A stretch of DNA of 64,000 bases from Rhodospirillales bacterium (GTDB taxonomy: Bacteria; Pseudomonadota; Alphaproteobacteria; Micavibrionales; Micavibrionaceae): positions 17,678 to 81,677 of the forward strand of contig JACKIP010000008.1 in the NCBI GenBank assembly GCA_020638395.1. The letters run 5' to 3'. Each line of letters starts with the position of its first letter. The stretch's first letter is position 1. The notes under the pieces were generated by a model. That model did no database searches. It saw only the letters and a program-made list of their open reading frames with translations, and had not been told where the DNA came from. The position numbers and the translations under genes are program-made. This document shows positions 52,139 through 61,224 of the stretch, piece by piece.

Positions 52139-54229
52139 TTATCCTGATTTGAGCAGCCCGATTGCCTGATCGCGCTCAAACAAGTATAAAAGCGTTTTCA
52201 GGTTTTGACCACGTTCCTGCTCCAGTTTCGGGTCCCTGTGTAGAATCAGCCTGGCCTCATCACGAGCCATCTCCAGCAGGTCTTTATGATGTTCCAGATC
52301 GGCAACGCGAAAATGCGGCACACCGCTTTGCTTTGTCCCCAGAATATCCCCTGCCCCGCGCAGCTCCAGATCTTTTTCCGCGATCAAAAATCCGTCCTCC
52401 GTCTGACGCATAATGGACAACCGCTCCTTGGCCGTTTCCGATAACGGCCCGTCATACATCAGGAAACAGAAAGATTGCGCGGCGCCGCGCCCGACCCGCC
52501 CGCGCAGCTGGTGTAATTGCGCCAGCCCAAAGCGTTCGGCATGCTCAATGACCATAATTGCAGCGTTCGGCACATTCACTCCCACCTCAATCACGGTTGT
52601 TGCCACCAGAACGGCACACGCCCCCTGCATAAAACGCTGCATAACGGCATCTTTTTCCTCTGGCTTCATCTGACCATGAACCAGCCCGACCCGATCCCCA
52701 AAGAACTGCTGTAATAAAGCCGCCCGCTCTTCCGCCGCAGCAAGATCCATAACCTCTGACTCCGCGACCAGAGGGCATACCCAATAAACCTGTATCCCTT
52801 TTTCAATTTCCTTGCGCACGCCTTCGATCATCTGATCCAGATGATCCGCCGCAATCAGGCGGGTATCAACGGATTTACGCCCCGGCGGTTTTTCATCCAG
52901 CCGGGAAACCTCCATATCGCCATAAGCCGTCAGGGTCAATGTCCGGGGGATAGGCGTCGCCGTCATAACCAGAACATCCACACCTTTTCCCTTTTCAGAC
53001 AGTTTCAGGCGCTGATGCACGCCGAAGCGATGCTGCTCGTCAATCACAGCCACACCCAATGCCTGAAACAGAATCGTTTCCTGAAACAGGGAGTGAGTCC
53101 CGATGACAATTTTGGCCGCACCCTCCACAATCTGTTGCAACAGAGCCTCCCGCTTCTTTCCTTTGTCCCGTCCGGTCAGGCACAGAAACGGAACCCCCAA
53201 TGCCTCCAACCAAGGGGCCAAAGTTTCCGCATGTTGACGTGCCAAAATCTCGGTCGGAGCCATCAGCGCTCCCTGCAATCCGTTCGACACCGCATTCAGC
53301 AACGCCATCACCGCCACGACTGTCTTACCGCTACCGACATCGCCCTGTAACAACCGCAACATGCGCAGCGGCGCAGTCATATCTGCATCAATTTCCTCCA
53401 TCACCCGGCATTGCGCAGATGTAAGCGTAAAGGGCAAAAGCTCCAGAAATTTTTGCCGCAGCGTCCGGTCGATGTCCAGCGCCCGCCCCCGCGATTTGCG
53501 CTGCGATTGCCGCACCAGCGCAAGAGCCAGCTGATTGGCCAGAAGCTCATCATAGGCCAGCCGCCGCCGGTCAGGAGACTCCGGCAAAATCGCTTGTCCT
53601 TCTTCCGGTTGGTGCAGGTGCCGCAGGGAGGTTTTCCAATCTGTCCAGCCTTCACGTTTCAGAATTGAGGGCTCCTGCCACTCCGGCAAAGTGGGAATCT
53701 GTTCCGCCGCTGCTTCAACAACCTTACGTAACATCTTGTTCGATAAGCCTTCTGTTAATGGATAAACCGGCTCATACACCGCGATTCGCTCCAGATCCGC
53801 CAGATCCCCGATCGCATCGGGATGCACCATTTGCAGCCCGTCATGAAATGCCTCGATTTTTCCACTGACGATTTTTTGCTGCCCTTCGGGAAGCTGCGCC
53901 AGAACCCAGTCCGGTCGCGCATGAAAAAAGACCAGAGTCAAAGCGCCCGTTTCATCACTGCACCAGACCCGATATGGTGCGCCGCGTTTTTGCGGAGGAA
54001 AATGTTTCTGGACAGAAACCTTCAGCGTCACCACCTGTCCGGCCTTGACATCGTGGATCTTTGGACAGGACCGCCGGTCAATCAGGTCAATCGGCAAATG
54101 CCACAGCACATCCAGAACTTTCGTGCCACCGGTCAGTTTTTCCAGCCGCGCCAGATTGCGCGGACCGACCCCCGGCAACAAACTCACCGGACGAAACAAC
54201 GGATCAAGAATAAAAGGACGCTGACGCAT
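52139..54229 (-). CDS. recG: ATP-dependent DNA helicase RecG
   Basis: Branch-migration helicase that remodels stalled forks. N-terminal wedge/OB domain (FRPVSLLPGVGPRNLARLEKL, WHLPIDLIDRR). Walker A GDVGSGKT is at about residues 296-303. The Walker B region is DEQHRFGVHQR, with VMTATPIPRTL and TTVIEVGVNVPNA, and QLRGRVGRG at motif VI. 696 residues. Divergent from sdhE-mfd. Confidence 0.97.
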   Translation of the reverse strand: MRQRPFILDPLFRPVSLLPGVGPRNLARLEKLTGGTKVLDVLWHLPIDLIDRRSCPKIHDVKAGQVVTLKVSVQKHFPPQKRGAPYRVWCSDETGALTLVFFHARPDWVLAQLPEGQQKIVSGKIEAFHDGLQMVHPDAIGDLADLERIAVYEPVYPLTEGLSNKMLRKVVEAAAEQIPTLPEWQEPSILKREGWTDWKTSLRHLHQPEEGQAILPESPDRRRLAYDELLANQLALALVRQSQRKSRGRALDIDRTLRQKFLELLPFTLTSAQCRVMEEIDADMTAPLRMLRLLQGDVGSGKTVVAVMALLNAVSNGLQGALMAPTEILARQHAETLAPWLEALGVPFLCLTGRDKGKKREALLQQIVEGAAKIVIGTHSLFQETILFQALGVAVIDEQHRFGVHQRLKLSEKGKGVDVLVMTATPIPRTLTLTAYGDMEVSRLDEKPPGRKSVDTRLIAADHLDQMIEGVRKEIEKGIQVYWVCPLVAESEVMDLAAAEERAALLQQFFGDRVGLVHGQMKPEEKDAVMQRFMQGACAVLVATTVIEVGVNVPNAAIMVIEHAERFGLAQLHQLRGRVGRGAAQSFCFLMYDGPLSETAKERLSIMRQTEDGFLIAEKDLELRGAGDILGTKQSGVPHFRVADLEHHKDLLEMARDEARLILHRDPKLEQERGQNLKTLLYLFERDQAIGLLKSG

Positions 54230-54269
54230 TCTTCTTTATTACACGTTTGAAACGTGGTTTTATAGACCC

Positions 54270-54530
54270 ATGATCGACAATATCACCAAATTGCGAAAAC
54301 TCCTGATTTTCCGCTCCTGGCACCGCGGCACGCGGGAAATGGATCTTATTCTAGGCTCCTTTGCCGAAAAATATGTCCCGGACATGACGGAAAGCACCCT
54401 GAAAGATTTTCAGGACTTTCTGGAAATCAGCGATCCGCAACTCTATGACTGGTACCTGCAAAAAGAACCTGTGCCGGAGGAGTTAAAATCAGATCTGATG
54501 CACTCTTATCTGAAACATAAAGTTGCATGA
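54270..54530 (+). CDS. sdhE: FAD assembly factor SdhE
   Basis: 86 residues. RKLLIFRSWHRGTREMDLILGSFAEKYV (RGxxE motif) is the hallmark of SdhE/Sdh5, which assists covalent flavinylation of succinate dehydrogenase. DFLEISDPQLYDWYL and a short tail follow. recG-sdhE-mfd is a common alphaproteobacterial order. Its end abuts the start of mfd. Confidence 0.93.
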   Translation: MIDNITKLRKLLIFRSWHRGTREMDLILGSFAEKYVPDMTESTLKDFQDFLEISDPQLYDWYLQKEPVPEELKSDLMHSYLKHKVA

Positions 54531-54558
54531 ACACGATCACTATGCTTTAACATCCGGC

Positions 54559-57500
54559 ATGACTGCTAATGCTGCGGAATCATCCCCGCGCCCTGTATCT
54601 TCGACGCAAAATATTCTCTTCGGAGCTCCGGAGGGACAGGACGCCCGCCTCTTGCTGGATATGGCCAGAGATGCCGCCAGAGACGATAAAATCCTGCTGC
54701 ATGTGGCACTGGATGATGTGCGGCTGGCGACCCTGAGGGAACTTCTGGGATTTTTTGGCCCCGATGCCGATATACTGAGCTTCCCGGCCTGGGATTGCCT
54801 GCCCTATGACCGCGTATCTCCCGGATCTGATCTGATGGCGGAGCGTGTCTCCACCCTGTGCAGTCTGCTGGGCTGGCGGGAGGATAAACGCCGCAAACCC
54901 CGCATTCTGCTGACCACCGTTAATGCGGTCACCCAACGCGTCCCGCCGCCGGGCTCATGGACGGGGCGGCACCTGCTCCTCAAAAAAGGCGGGAAATTTT
55001 CACAAAAAATGCTGGAAGAATTTCTGGGATCGAACGGCTATATCCGGACCGACACCGTCCGCGAGGCTGGAGAATACGCCCTGCGCGGTGGAATTATCGA
55101 TCTGTTTCCGGCGGGATTTGAAACGCCCGTACGGATTGATCTGTTCGGAGATGATATCGAAACGCTTAAAACGTTCGATCCGGAGACACAATCCAGCCTT
55201 GAGCGCATCCCGGAACTGTCCTTGCAACCCGCCCGCGAATATCCTCTGGATGAAGACGGGATCGCCAGATTCCGCCAGAATTACCGCGCCGCCTTTGGGA
55301 TCAAACGCGAAATTGATCCTTTATATGAAAGTGTTTCAAACGGGCGTATTTATAACGGAATGGAGCACTGGCTGCCCTTGTTCTATGAACAGATGGCGAC
55401 TCTGTTTGACTATACCGGCGATCCGGTTCTGAGCTTTGATTCGGCCACCCTGCAATCCGCCGAGGAACGCCACGATCAGATTGCTGATTTTTATCAGGCC
55501 CGGAAAACACTGGAGGCCTCGCAAACTCAGAAAAAATCAAAAGATGTCAGCCTGTCCGGAGCCGTTTATCACCCGCTATCCCCGGACCTGCTCTATCTGA
55601 AAGACGAGGAATGGCATAAAATCGCCGGACCTGCCAAAATTTTATCTCCGTTTCCCGCCCCGGACCACACCCAAAATAACGACGCCCGAAAAGGACGCGA
55701 TTTCGCCGATATCCGCGCTCTGCCGGATGGAGATGTGTTCGCGGCATTAAAAGGATACCTGAGGGACCTCCCGGTTTCCAGAAAAGTCCTCCTCACGGCG
55801 CATTCAGACGGCGCCCGCGACCGCCTGAAAGGACTGTTGGAAAATGCGGGAGTTGGCGACCTGAGACACGTCAATACCTACGAAGACCTCAAAAAACTCA
55901 AACCCGGTCAGATCTCACTGGGAGTTCTGTCTCTGGCACATGGAATCGTCTCGGAAGATCTGGTCATCGTCACCGAGCAGGACATATTGGGAGATCAGCT
56001 CGCCAGACGCTCCAAAGGGCGAAAAAAAGCGGATAATTTCCTGCGCGAAGTATCCTCCCTGCAACCCGGTGATCTGGTGGTGCACATCGATCACGGGATT
56101 GGACGCTTTGAAGCGCTTGAGACGCTCAGCGCTGCAGGAACACTGCATGACTGCCTGAAGATCATTTATAGCGGCGGAGATAAACTCTACGTTCCCGTTG
56201 AAAATATCGAAGTCCTCTCACGCTTTGGCAGTGCCGAAGGCACAACGCAACTGGATAAGCTCGGCGGGGCCGGTTGGCAGGCCCGAAAATCCAAAGTCAA
56301 AAAAGACCTGATGCGCATCGCCGGGCACTTGCTGGAAATTGCAGCCGCCCGCCAGTTGCAAAAGAGCGATCCGCTCCTGCTGGAACCGGCAGAATACCAG
56401 AAATTCGCCGCACGCTTTCCCTATGCCGAAACCGAAGATCAGGCGCGCAGCATCGACTCAGTCCTTCATGATCTTGCGCAAAACCATCCGATGGACCGTC
56501 TGGTCTGCGGAGATGTTGGATTTGGCAAAACCGAAGTGGCCATTCGTGCGGCCTATGTCGCGGCCAAGGCCGGGGCGCAGGTTGCCCTCGTCGTGCCGAC
56601 AACCCTGCTTGCCCGCCAGCATGCCGCAAATTTCATGAAACGCTTTGAGCATACCGGATTGCGCGTGGCACAGCTTTCCCGCATGGTCGATGCCAAGGAC
56701 GCCAAGCTGGTCAAAAAAGGACTCGAAGATGGTGCCATCCATATTGTGATCGGCACCCATGCCGTCCTGTCCGGTGATGTCAAATTTGCAAATCTGGGAT
56801 TGCTGATTATTGATGAAGAGCAACGCTTTGGCGTGAAGCAAAAGGAAAAACTCAAGGGGCTAAAGAAAAATATTCACGTTCTGACCCTGACGGCCACCCC
56901 GATTCCCCGAACCCTGCAACTCTCTCTGGCCGGAGTTCGCGAGCTGTCCCTCATCACCACACCGCCGATCGACCGGCTTGCCATTCGAACCTTTGTAACG
57001 CCCTTTGATCCACTGGTGATCCGCGAGGCTCTGCTGCGGGAACATTATCGTGGCGGTCAAAGCTTTTACGTCTGTCCCCGCATTAAAGACATGACGGAAC
57101 TGGCGGAACAAATCAGGGAGCTGGTCCCGGAAATCCGCCTGATTACCGCACATGGGCAAATGACCCCGCATGATCTGGATGACCGCATGACCGCCTTCCA
57201 TGAACGGCAATATGATGTCCTGCTGGCGACGAATATTATCGAAAGCGGAATCGATATTCCTTCCGCCAATACCATGATTGTCCACCGCGCAGATATGTTC
57301 GGGCTGGCCCAGCTTTACCAGATACGCGGACGCATCGGGCGGTCAAAAGTCCGTGCCTACGCCTACCTGACCTATGAAGCGAATAAAAAACTCACCGATC
57401 AGGGGCAAAAACGGCTGGAAGTAATTTCAACGCTCGATACGCTGGGAGCCGGATTCCAGCTCGCCTCCCATGATATGGATATTCGCGGGGCCGGGAACCT

Positions 57501-58077
57501 TCTGGGTGAAGAGCAATCCGGTCATATCAAGGAAGTGGGAGTTGAGTTGTACCAGCAAATGCTGGAAGAAGCCGTAGCAGCGGCGCGTGCAGGCGTTTCC
57601 CTGACACAGGAGGAAATTGCCCGGACAGGAAGTTTCTCGCCGCAAATCAATCTTGGGACATCAGTCCTAATACCAGAGGAATATGTTCCTGACCTGGGCG
57701 TGCGCATGACCCTCTACCGCCGCCTCCCCGATCTGGAAAACGGGCAGGAAGTCGAGCAATTTGCCGCGGAATTGATCGACCGATTTGGCCCCTTGCCGCA
57801 GGAAGTCGAAAACCTGCTGGATATCGTCAAAATCAAACAAGCCTGCATCCGGGCTGGAATTGACCGCATTGATGCAGGCCCGAAAGGTGCCGTCATCGGA
57901 TTCCACAATGACTCGCCGCCAAATCTGCAAGGACTGGTTCGTTGGATGTCCGACAAAAAAGGAACAGCCAAACTGCGCCCCGATCAGAAAATTTCTATTC
58001 CGCGCACATGGGATGACGTGACACTCCGCGTAAAAGGTGTTAAGAAACTGGTGAAAGAACTGGAAGACTGCATATGA
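54559..58077 (+). CDS. mfd: Transcription-repair coupling factor Mfd
   Basis: Removes stalled RNA polymerase and recruits UvrA. The UvrB-like N-terminus (FPAWDCLPYDRVSPGSDLMAERVSTL), the RNA-polymerase interacting domain (LQPGDLVVHIDHGIGRFEAL), and the RecG-like motor are present. Walker A GDVGFGKT starts at about residue 651. DEEQRFGVKQ, TATPIPRTL, and QIRGRIGRSK follow. 1172 residues from the ATG at 54559; the TTG at 54523 would add twelve residues. Stop overlaps purC by ATGA. Confidence 0.97.
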   Translation: MTANAAESSPRPVSSTQNILFGAPEGQDARLLLDMARDAARDDKILLHVALDDVRLATLRELLGFFGPDADILSFPAWDCLPYDRVSPGSDLMAERVSTLCSLLGWREDKRRKPRILLTTVNAVTQRVPPPGSWTGRHLLLKKGGKFSQKMLEEFLGSNGYIRTDTVREAGEYALRGGIIDLFPAGFETPVRIDLFGDDIETLKTFDPETQSSLERIPELSLQPAREYPLDEDGIARFRQNYRAAFGIKREIDPLYESVSNGRIYNGMEHWLPLFYEQMATLFDYTGDPVLSFDSATLQSAEERHDQIADFYQARKTLEASQTQKKSKDVSLSGAVYHPLSPDLLYLKDEEWHKIAGPAKILSPFPAPDHTQNNDARKGRDFADIRALPDGDVFAALKGYLRDLPVSRKVLLTAHSDGARDRLKGLLENAGVGDLRHVNTYEDLKKLKPGQISLGVLSLAHGIVSEDLVIVTEQDILGDQLARRSKGRKKADNFLREVSSLQPGDLVVHIDHGIGRFEALETLSAAGTLHDCLKIIYSGGDKLYVPVENIEVLSRFGSAEGTTQLDKLGGAGWQARKSKVKKDLMRIAGHLLEIAAARQLQKSDPLLLEPAEYQKFAARFPYAETEDQARSIDSVLHDLAQNHPMDRLVCGDVGFGKTEVAIRAAYVAAKAGAQVALVVPTTLLARQHAANFMKRFEHTGLRVAQLSRMVDAKDAKLVKKGLEDGAIHIVIGTHAVLSGDVKFANLGLLIIDEEQRFGVKQKEKLKGLKKNIHVLTLTATPIPRTLQLSLAGVRELSLITTPPIDRLAIRTFVTPFDPLVIREALLREHYRGGQSFYVCPRIKDMTELAEQIRELVPEIRLITAHGQMTPHDLDDRMTAFHERQYDVLLATNIIESGIDIPSANTMIVHRADMFGLAQLYQIRGRIGRSKVRAYAYLTYEANKKLTDQGQKRLEVISTLDTLGAGFQLASHDMDIRGAGNLLGEEQSGHIKEVGVELYQQMLEEAVAAARAGVSLTQEEIARTGSFSPQINLGTSVLIPEEYVPDLGVRMTLYRRLPDLENGQEVEQFAAELIDRFGPLPQEVENLLDIVKIKQACIRAGIDRIDAGPKGAVIGFHNDSPPNLQGLVRWMSDKKGTAKLRPDQKISIPRTWDDVTLRVKGVKKLVKELEDCI

Positions 58078-59060
58078 CCTCACCCGCATTTAAAAACCCG
58101 CACCTCTCGGATTATATGAATTATGTTCTGGAAGACACCGCCTCCTTCCAATATCCGCACTATTACAAAGGCAAAGTGCGTGACAATTACGATTTACCGG
58201 ATAACCGCCGTCTATTGATTACCACGGACCGGTTTAGCGCCTTTGACCAGAATTTGACGACCATCCCCCTCAAAGGGCAGGTCCTGACTCAAACCGCAAA
58301 ATTCTGGTTTGAGCACACAAAGGATATTATTCCCAACCATGTTCTGTCCTATCCTGACCCGAATGTGCTTCTGTGCAAAAAAGTGACCATTCTGCCCATC
58401 GAGGTCGTGGTCCGCAATTACCTGACAGGAACCACCATTACCTCTATCTGGCCGATGTATAAGGCCGGAACGCGGCACATGTACGGCCACACCTTTCCGG
58501 AAGGAATGATCCAGAACCAGAAACTGCCCGTGCCGATCCTGACCCCCACAACCAAGGGTCACGGCAAGGGTGGAGATGTTCCAATCTCTGAGCAGGACAT
58601 TCTGGCACAGGGAATTGTGGCCCCGGATGTCTGGAAAAAAGTATCCGAGGCCGCTCGCGCCCTGTTTGATCTTGGACAGACCATGGCCGCAAAGAACGGC
58701 CTGATTCTGGTTGATACAAAATATGAATTTGGTATTGATGCCGAAGGCAATGTTATTCTGGCTGATGAAATCCACACCCCGGACAGCAGCCGCTACTGGT
58801 TTACGGAAGATTATCCGCAAAGCTTTGCCGCCGGCACCCCTCCGAAATGTTTTGATAAAGATTTTATCCGGCGCTGGGTTGTGTCGCAATGCGATCCCTA
58901 TCATGACGCCATTCCGGCAATTCCCGATGATGTCCGACTCCAGACCTCCGATATGTATGTACAGGCCTATGAAATGATTACCGGCCAAACGTTCCAATGG
59001 CCGGATCTCAATCGCTCCGTCAAGGACCGCGTCAAAGCAGCAGTCTCGACCCTGTTTTAG
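58074..59060 (+). CDS. purC: SAICAR synthetase (long type)
   Basis: 328 residues. YKGKVRDNYDLPDNRRLLITTDRFSAFD (about residues 28-55), VVVRNYLTGTTITSIWPMY, PVPILTPTTKGHGKGGDVPISEQ, DTKYEFGIDAEGNVILADEIHTPDSSRYW are the conserved blocks of the longer, yeast Ade1-like PurC. It joins aspartate to CAIR in purine synthesis. Translationally coupled to mfd. A second, shorter SAICAR synthetase lies 719 bases downstream. Confidence 0.93.
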   Translation: MTSPAFKNPHLSDYMNYVLEDTASFQYPHYYKGKVRDNYDLPDNRRLLITTDRFSAFDQNLTTIPLKGQVLTQTAKFWFEHTKDIIPNHVLSYPDPNVLLCKKVTILPIEVVVRNYLTGTTITSIWPMYKAGTRHMYGHTFPEGMIQNQKLPVPILTPTTKGHGKGGDVPISEQDILAQGIVAPDVWKKVSEAARALFDLGQTMAAKNGLILVDTKYEFGIDAEGNVILADEIHTPDSSRYWFTEDYPQSFAAGTPPKCFDKDFIRRWVVSQCDPYHDAIPAIPDDVRLQTSDMYVQAYEMITGQTFQWPDLNRSVKDRVKAAVSTLF

Positions 59061-59121
59061 GTATTTAATCCTAATACTATAGTCATTCTAAATAGTTTTA
59101 AGGCAATCCATTGATATTTGT

Positions 59122-59295
59122 GGATTCCCTTAGGATTTTCTACGAAAATCCGGGGAATGACGAATGTCCTATTTTTAAACGGAATTACTATAAAACAAAG
59201 CTCTTTCTGTTTTTGTAAAAACCTCTGCGCCCTCCGTGCCTCTGTGGTGAAAAATCAATAGGAATCACACGCACACAGGCGTGTGATGACGGCAC
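59122..59295. repeat. Composite repeat island C between purC and zeta genes
   Basis: Gap of 272 bases without a gene. A hairpin (GGATTTTC-TAC-GAAAATCC at 59133-59151, outer ATTCCC/GGGAAT) is followed by a J-like tail, module G (59222-59248), and module H (59263-59292). From about 59195 the sequence parallels island A closely. Flanking genes converge. Confidence 0.75.
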
Positions 59296-59332
59296 CGAGA
59301 AAGTGTCTTAAAGTTATTTGGAGACGCTTATA

Positions 59333-59656
59333 TCACGCCTCGGTCATTAGCTGAGCCTTGGCTTCCACTAAAAACTGCGCCAGCTTGTGCAAAATCATGT
59401 TCGCATCAATACTTAGGCCCTTATCTTCAATATCGGGTGTAACATAGCGCACAACATCATCAAACCCGTGCTCTTCGATATTTGCCGCGACGACCCCCTT
59501 GGCATAGGCCTCTGCATCCGCGCTTCCCAGCCCCAGCTCTCCTGCCAGCCATAATCCAAAGAGCTTGCAGGCACGGGCTTCCGCCTTGAAATTCATTTCG
59601 GCATCATGCGCATACTTTTCTTCAAATGCATCTTTGCGATCTTCGAACTGGGACAT
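59333..59656 (-). CDS. F1-ATPase inhibitor zeta subunit (DUF1476)
   Basis: 107 residues. FEDRKDAFEEKYAHDAEMNFKAEARACKLFGLWLAGELGLGSADAEAYAKGVVAANIEEHG spans the conserved helices of DUF1476. In Paracoccus denitrificans this protein is the natural inhibitor of F1F0-ATP synthase hydrolysis, acting through its N-terminal segment. It is 49 kb from the F1 operon here, so regulated apart. Faces purC across a divergent promoter region. Confidence 0.93.
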   Translation of the reverse strand: MSQFEDRKDAFEEKYAHDAEMNFKAEARACKLFGLWLAGELGLGSADAEAYAKGVVAANIEEHGFDDVVRYVTPDIEDKGLSIDANMILHKLAQFLVEAKAQLMTEA

Positions 59657-59713
59657 TTTTTTCCTGTAACGTAAAAGTTATGAATAGTTTCCTTATAAAT
59701 ATACAGTCAACAA

Positions 59714-59742
59714 TTGCTTTTCAAGTCATAGCTCGCTATAAA
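59714..59742 (+). promoter_or_regulatory. Promoter for the second purC
   Basis: TTGCTT (59714-59719), 17-base spacer, TATAAA (59737-59742). The -10 is 36 bases before the purC ATG. It lies in the 122-base divergent region between zeta and purC. Confidence 0.5.
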
Positions 59743-59778
59743 TCAAAAAATAATTCACCAGACGAAAGACAAGGCGGC

Positions 59779-60642
59779 ATGGCACGACGCAAAATGCTCT
59801 ACGATGGCAAAGCCAAAACCATTTTTGAAGGACCGGAGCCGGGCACAATTATTCAGTACTTTAAAGATGATGCCTCGGCAGATAACGGAGCAAAACACGC
59901 GGTTCTTCCGGGCAAGGGCGTGCTGAATAACCGCATCTCCGCCTATATCATGACCCGGCTGGAATCGATGGGCATTCCCACGCACTTTTTGAAATCCATC
60001 AATATGCGCGAACAACTGGTCCGGGAGGTCGAAGTTGTCCCTCTGGAAGTCGTCATCCGCAACGCGGCAGCCGGCTCGCTGGCCAAACGCCTGAATATAA
60101 AAGAAGGAACGATTCTGCCGCGTCCGATCGTCGAATTTTATTTAAAAAACAAAGAGCTGGGAAATCCTTTGGTCACAGAGGATCATATTTTTGCCTTTGG
60201 CTGGGCCGATCCTCTGGAGCTGGAAGAAATGATGGCGATGAGCTGGCGCATCAATGATTACCTGAGCGGATTATTTGCCGGAATCAATTTGCGTCTGGTT
60301 GATTTCAAGCTTGAATTTGGCCGTCTGTATGGTGATATGGGGGAATTATACCTGCTGCTGGCAGATGAAATTTCTCCGGATAACTGCCGCTTGTGGGATC
60401 TGGATACCAATGAAAAGATGGATAAAGACCGCTTCCGGGAAGATCTGGGCGGGCTGGTCGAAGCCTATCAACAGGTCGCCGAACGTCTGGGACTGATCCC
60501 AAAGGGCGGCATCATAGAAGGCGGCAATATCAATGAACAGATTGCCGCAGGACTGGACGAAATCGAAAACGAACTCTCCCGCCAGCGCCGCCTGCGCGGC
60601 ATTAACCGCAACGCTCCGAATAAAGGCCCCCGAAAAATATAA
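59779..60642 (+). CDS. purC: SAICAR synthetase (short, bacterial type)
   Basis: 287 residues from ATG 59779 (the frame to 59626 is not used; it has no family match). MLYDGKAKTIFEGPEPGTIIQYFKDDASADNGAKHAVLPGKGVLNNRISAYIMTRLESMGIPTHFLK, VPLEVVIRNAAAGSLAKRL, and DFKLEFGRLYGDMGELYLLLADEISPDNCRLWD are typical of the bacterial PurC. The C-terminal 30 residues are Arg/Lys-rich. It makes purS its operon partner. Confidence 0.95.
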   Translation: MARRKMLYDGKAKTIFEGPEPGTIIQYFKDDASADNGAKHAVLPGKGVLNNRISAYIMTRLESMGIPTHFLKSINMREQLVREVEVVPLEVVIRNAAAGSLAKRLNIKEGTILPRPIVEFYLKNKELGNPLVTEDHIFAFGWADPLELEEMMAMSWRINDYLSGLFAGINLRLVDFKLEFGRLYGDMGELYLLLADEISPDNCRLWDLDTNEKMDKDRFREDLGGLVEAYQQVAERLGLIPKGGIIEGGNINEQIAAGLDEIENELSRQRRLRGINRNAPNKGPRKI

Positions 60643-60693
60643 TCCTGCCCCCCCTATTCCATTTTTTCAAAACTTACTTGAACAAGGTCTATC

Positions 60694-60948
60694 ATGAAAA
60701 AAATTACCGTTACCGTCACCCTGAAAAAAGGCGTCCTCGATCCGCAGGGAAAAGCCATTTCCGGAGCTCTTCATTCTCTGGGATTTGCAGGGGTGGGCGA
60801 TGTTCACGTCGGAAAACTGATTACACTGGAGGTCCCGGATGACACTCCGGATGCCGCCCTGAAAGAGATGTGCGAAAAATTGCTCGCCAATCCGGTGATC
60901 GAAGATTACACCATCGGAATCGCAGAAAACCGGTGCTGCGCCGCTTAG
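60694..60948 (+). CDS. purS: Phosphoribosylformylglycinamidine synthase subunit PurS
   Basis: 84 residues. VTVTLKKGVLDPQGKAISGALHSLGFAGVGDVHVGKLITLEV is the whole ferredoxin-like PurS fold. PurS bridges PurL and PurQ. The usual next gene purQ is not here; instead a repeat island follows. Stop overlaps module K (TTAGAGC). Confidence 0.95.
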   Translation: MKKITVTVTLKKGVLDPQGKAISGALHSLGFAGVGDVHVGKLITLEVPDDTPDAALKEMCEKLLANPVIEDYTIGIAENRCCAA

Positions 60949-61220
60949 AGCACGGATCGTTGAACCTGCCTCGTTAACGCCATGGACGCAAAGAAGGCGC
61001 AAAGGGCGCAAGGCATTCTCTGTGTACCCTGCGCCTCTGCGGTTTAACCCTTTTTAAACACGAAGTGACGAAGGAACGAAGATTTTTTTTCAATTGCTTC
61101 GTGTCTTCGCTTCTTCGTGCTTATATAAAAAGATTCTTCGCTGCGCTCAGAATGACGGTTTTATAGCGCTACAGGTTTTGGTAGAGGTTCTTATACGTCG
61201 TCTTACTTTGCGGCTCAGAA
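60946..61220. repeat. Composite repeat island D between purS and nadK
   Basis: Gap of 276 bases. It contains module K (60946-60970), G-like tracts (60984-61014, 61028-61044), a CACGAAG-rich imperfect inverted repeat (61059-61081 and 61097-61119, about 17 of 23 matching), a half-copy of module I (61130-61163), and the end of module J (about 61200-61220). Flanking genes converge. No coding signal. Confidence 0.7.
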
Positions 61221-61224
61221 TCCA

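Noticed and set aside
54523..54558. TTG start for mfd giving twelve extra residues
   Set aside because: It begins inside the sdhE stop region and no Mfd homologue starts this way; the ATG at 54559 is preferred, though no ribosome site is clear for either.
59626..59778. Extended N-terminus for the second purC
   Set aside because: The residues upstream of 59779 overlap the zeta start and promoter and do not match the PurC family.
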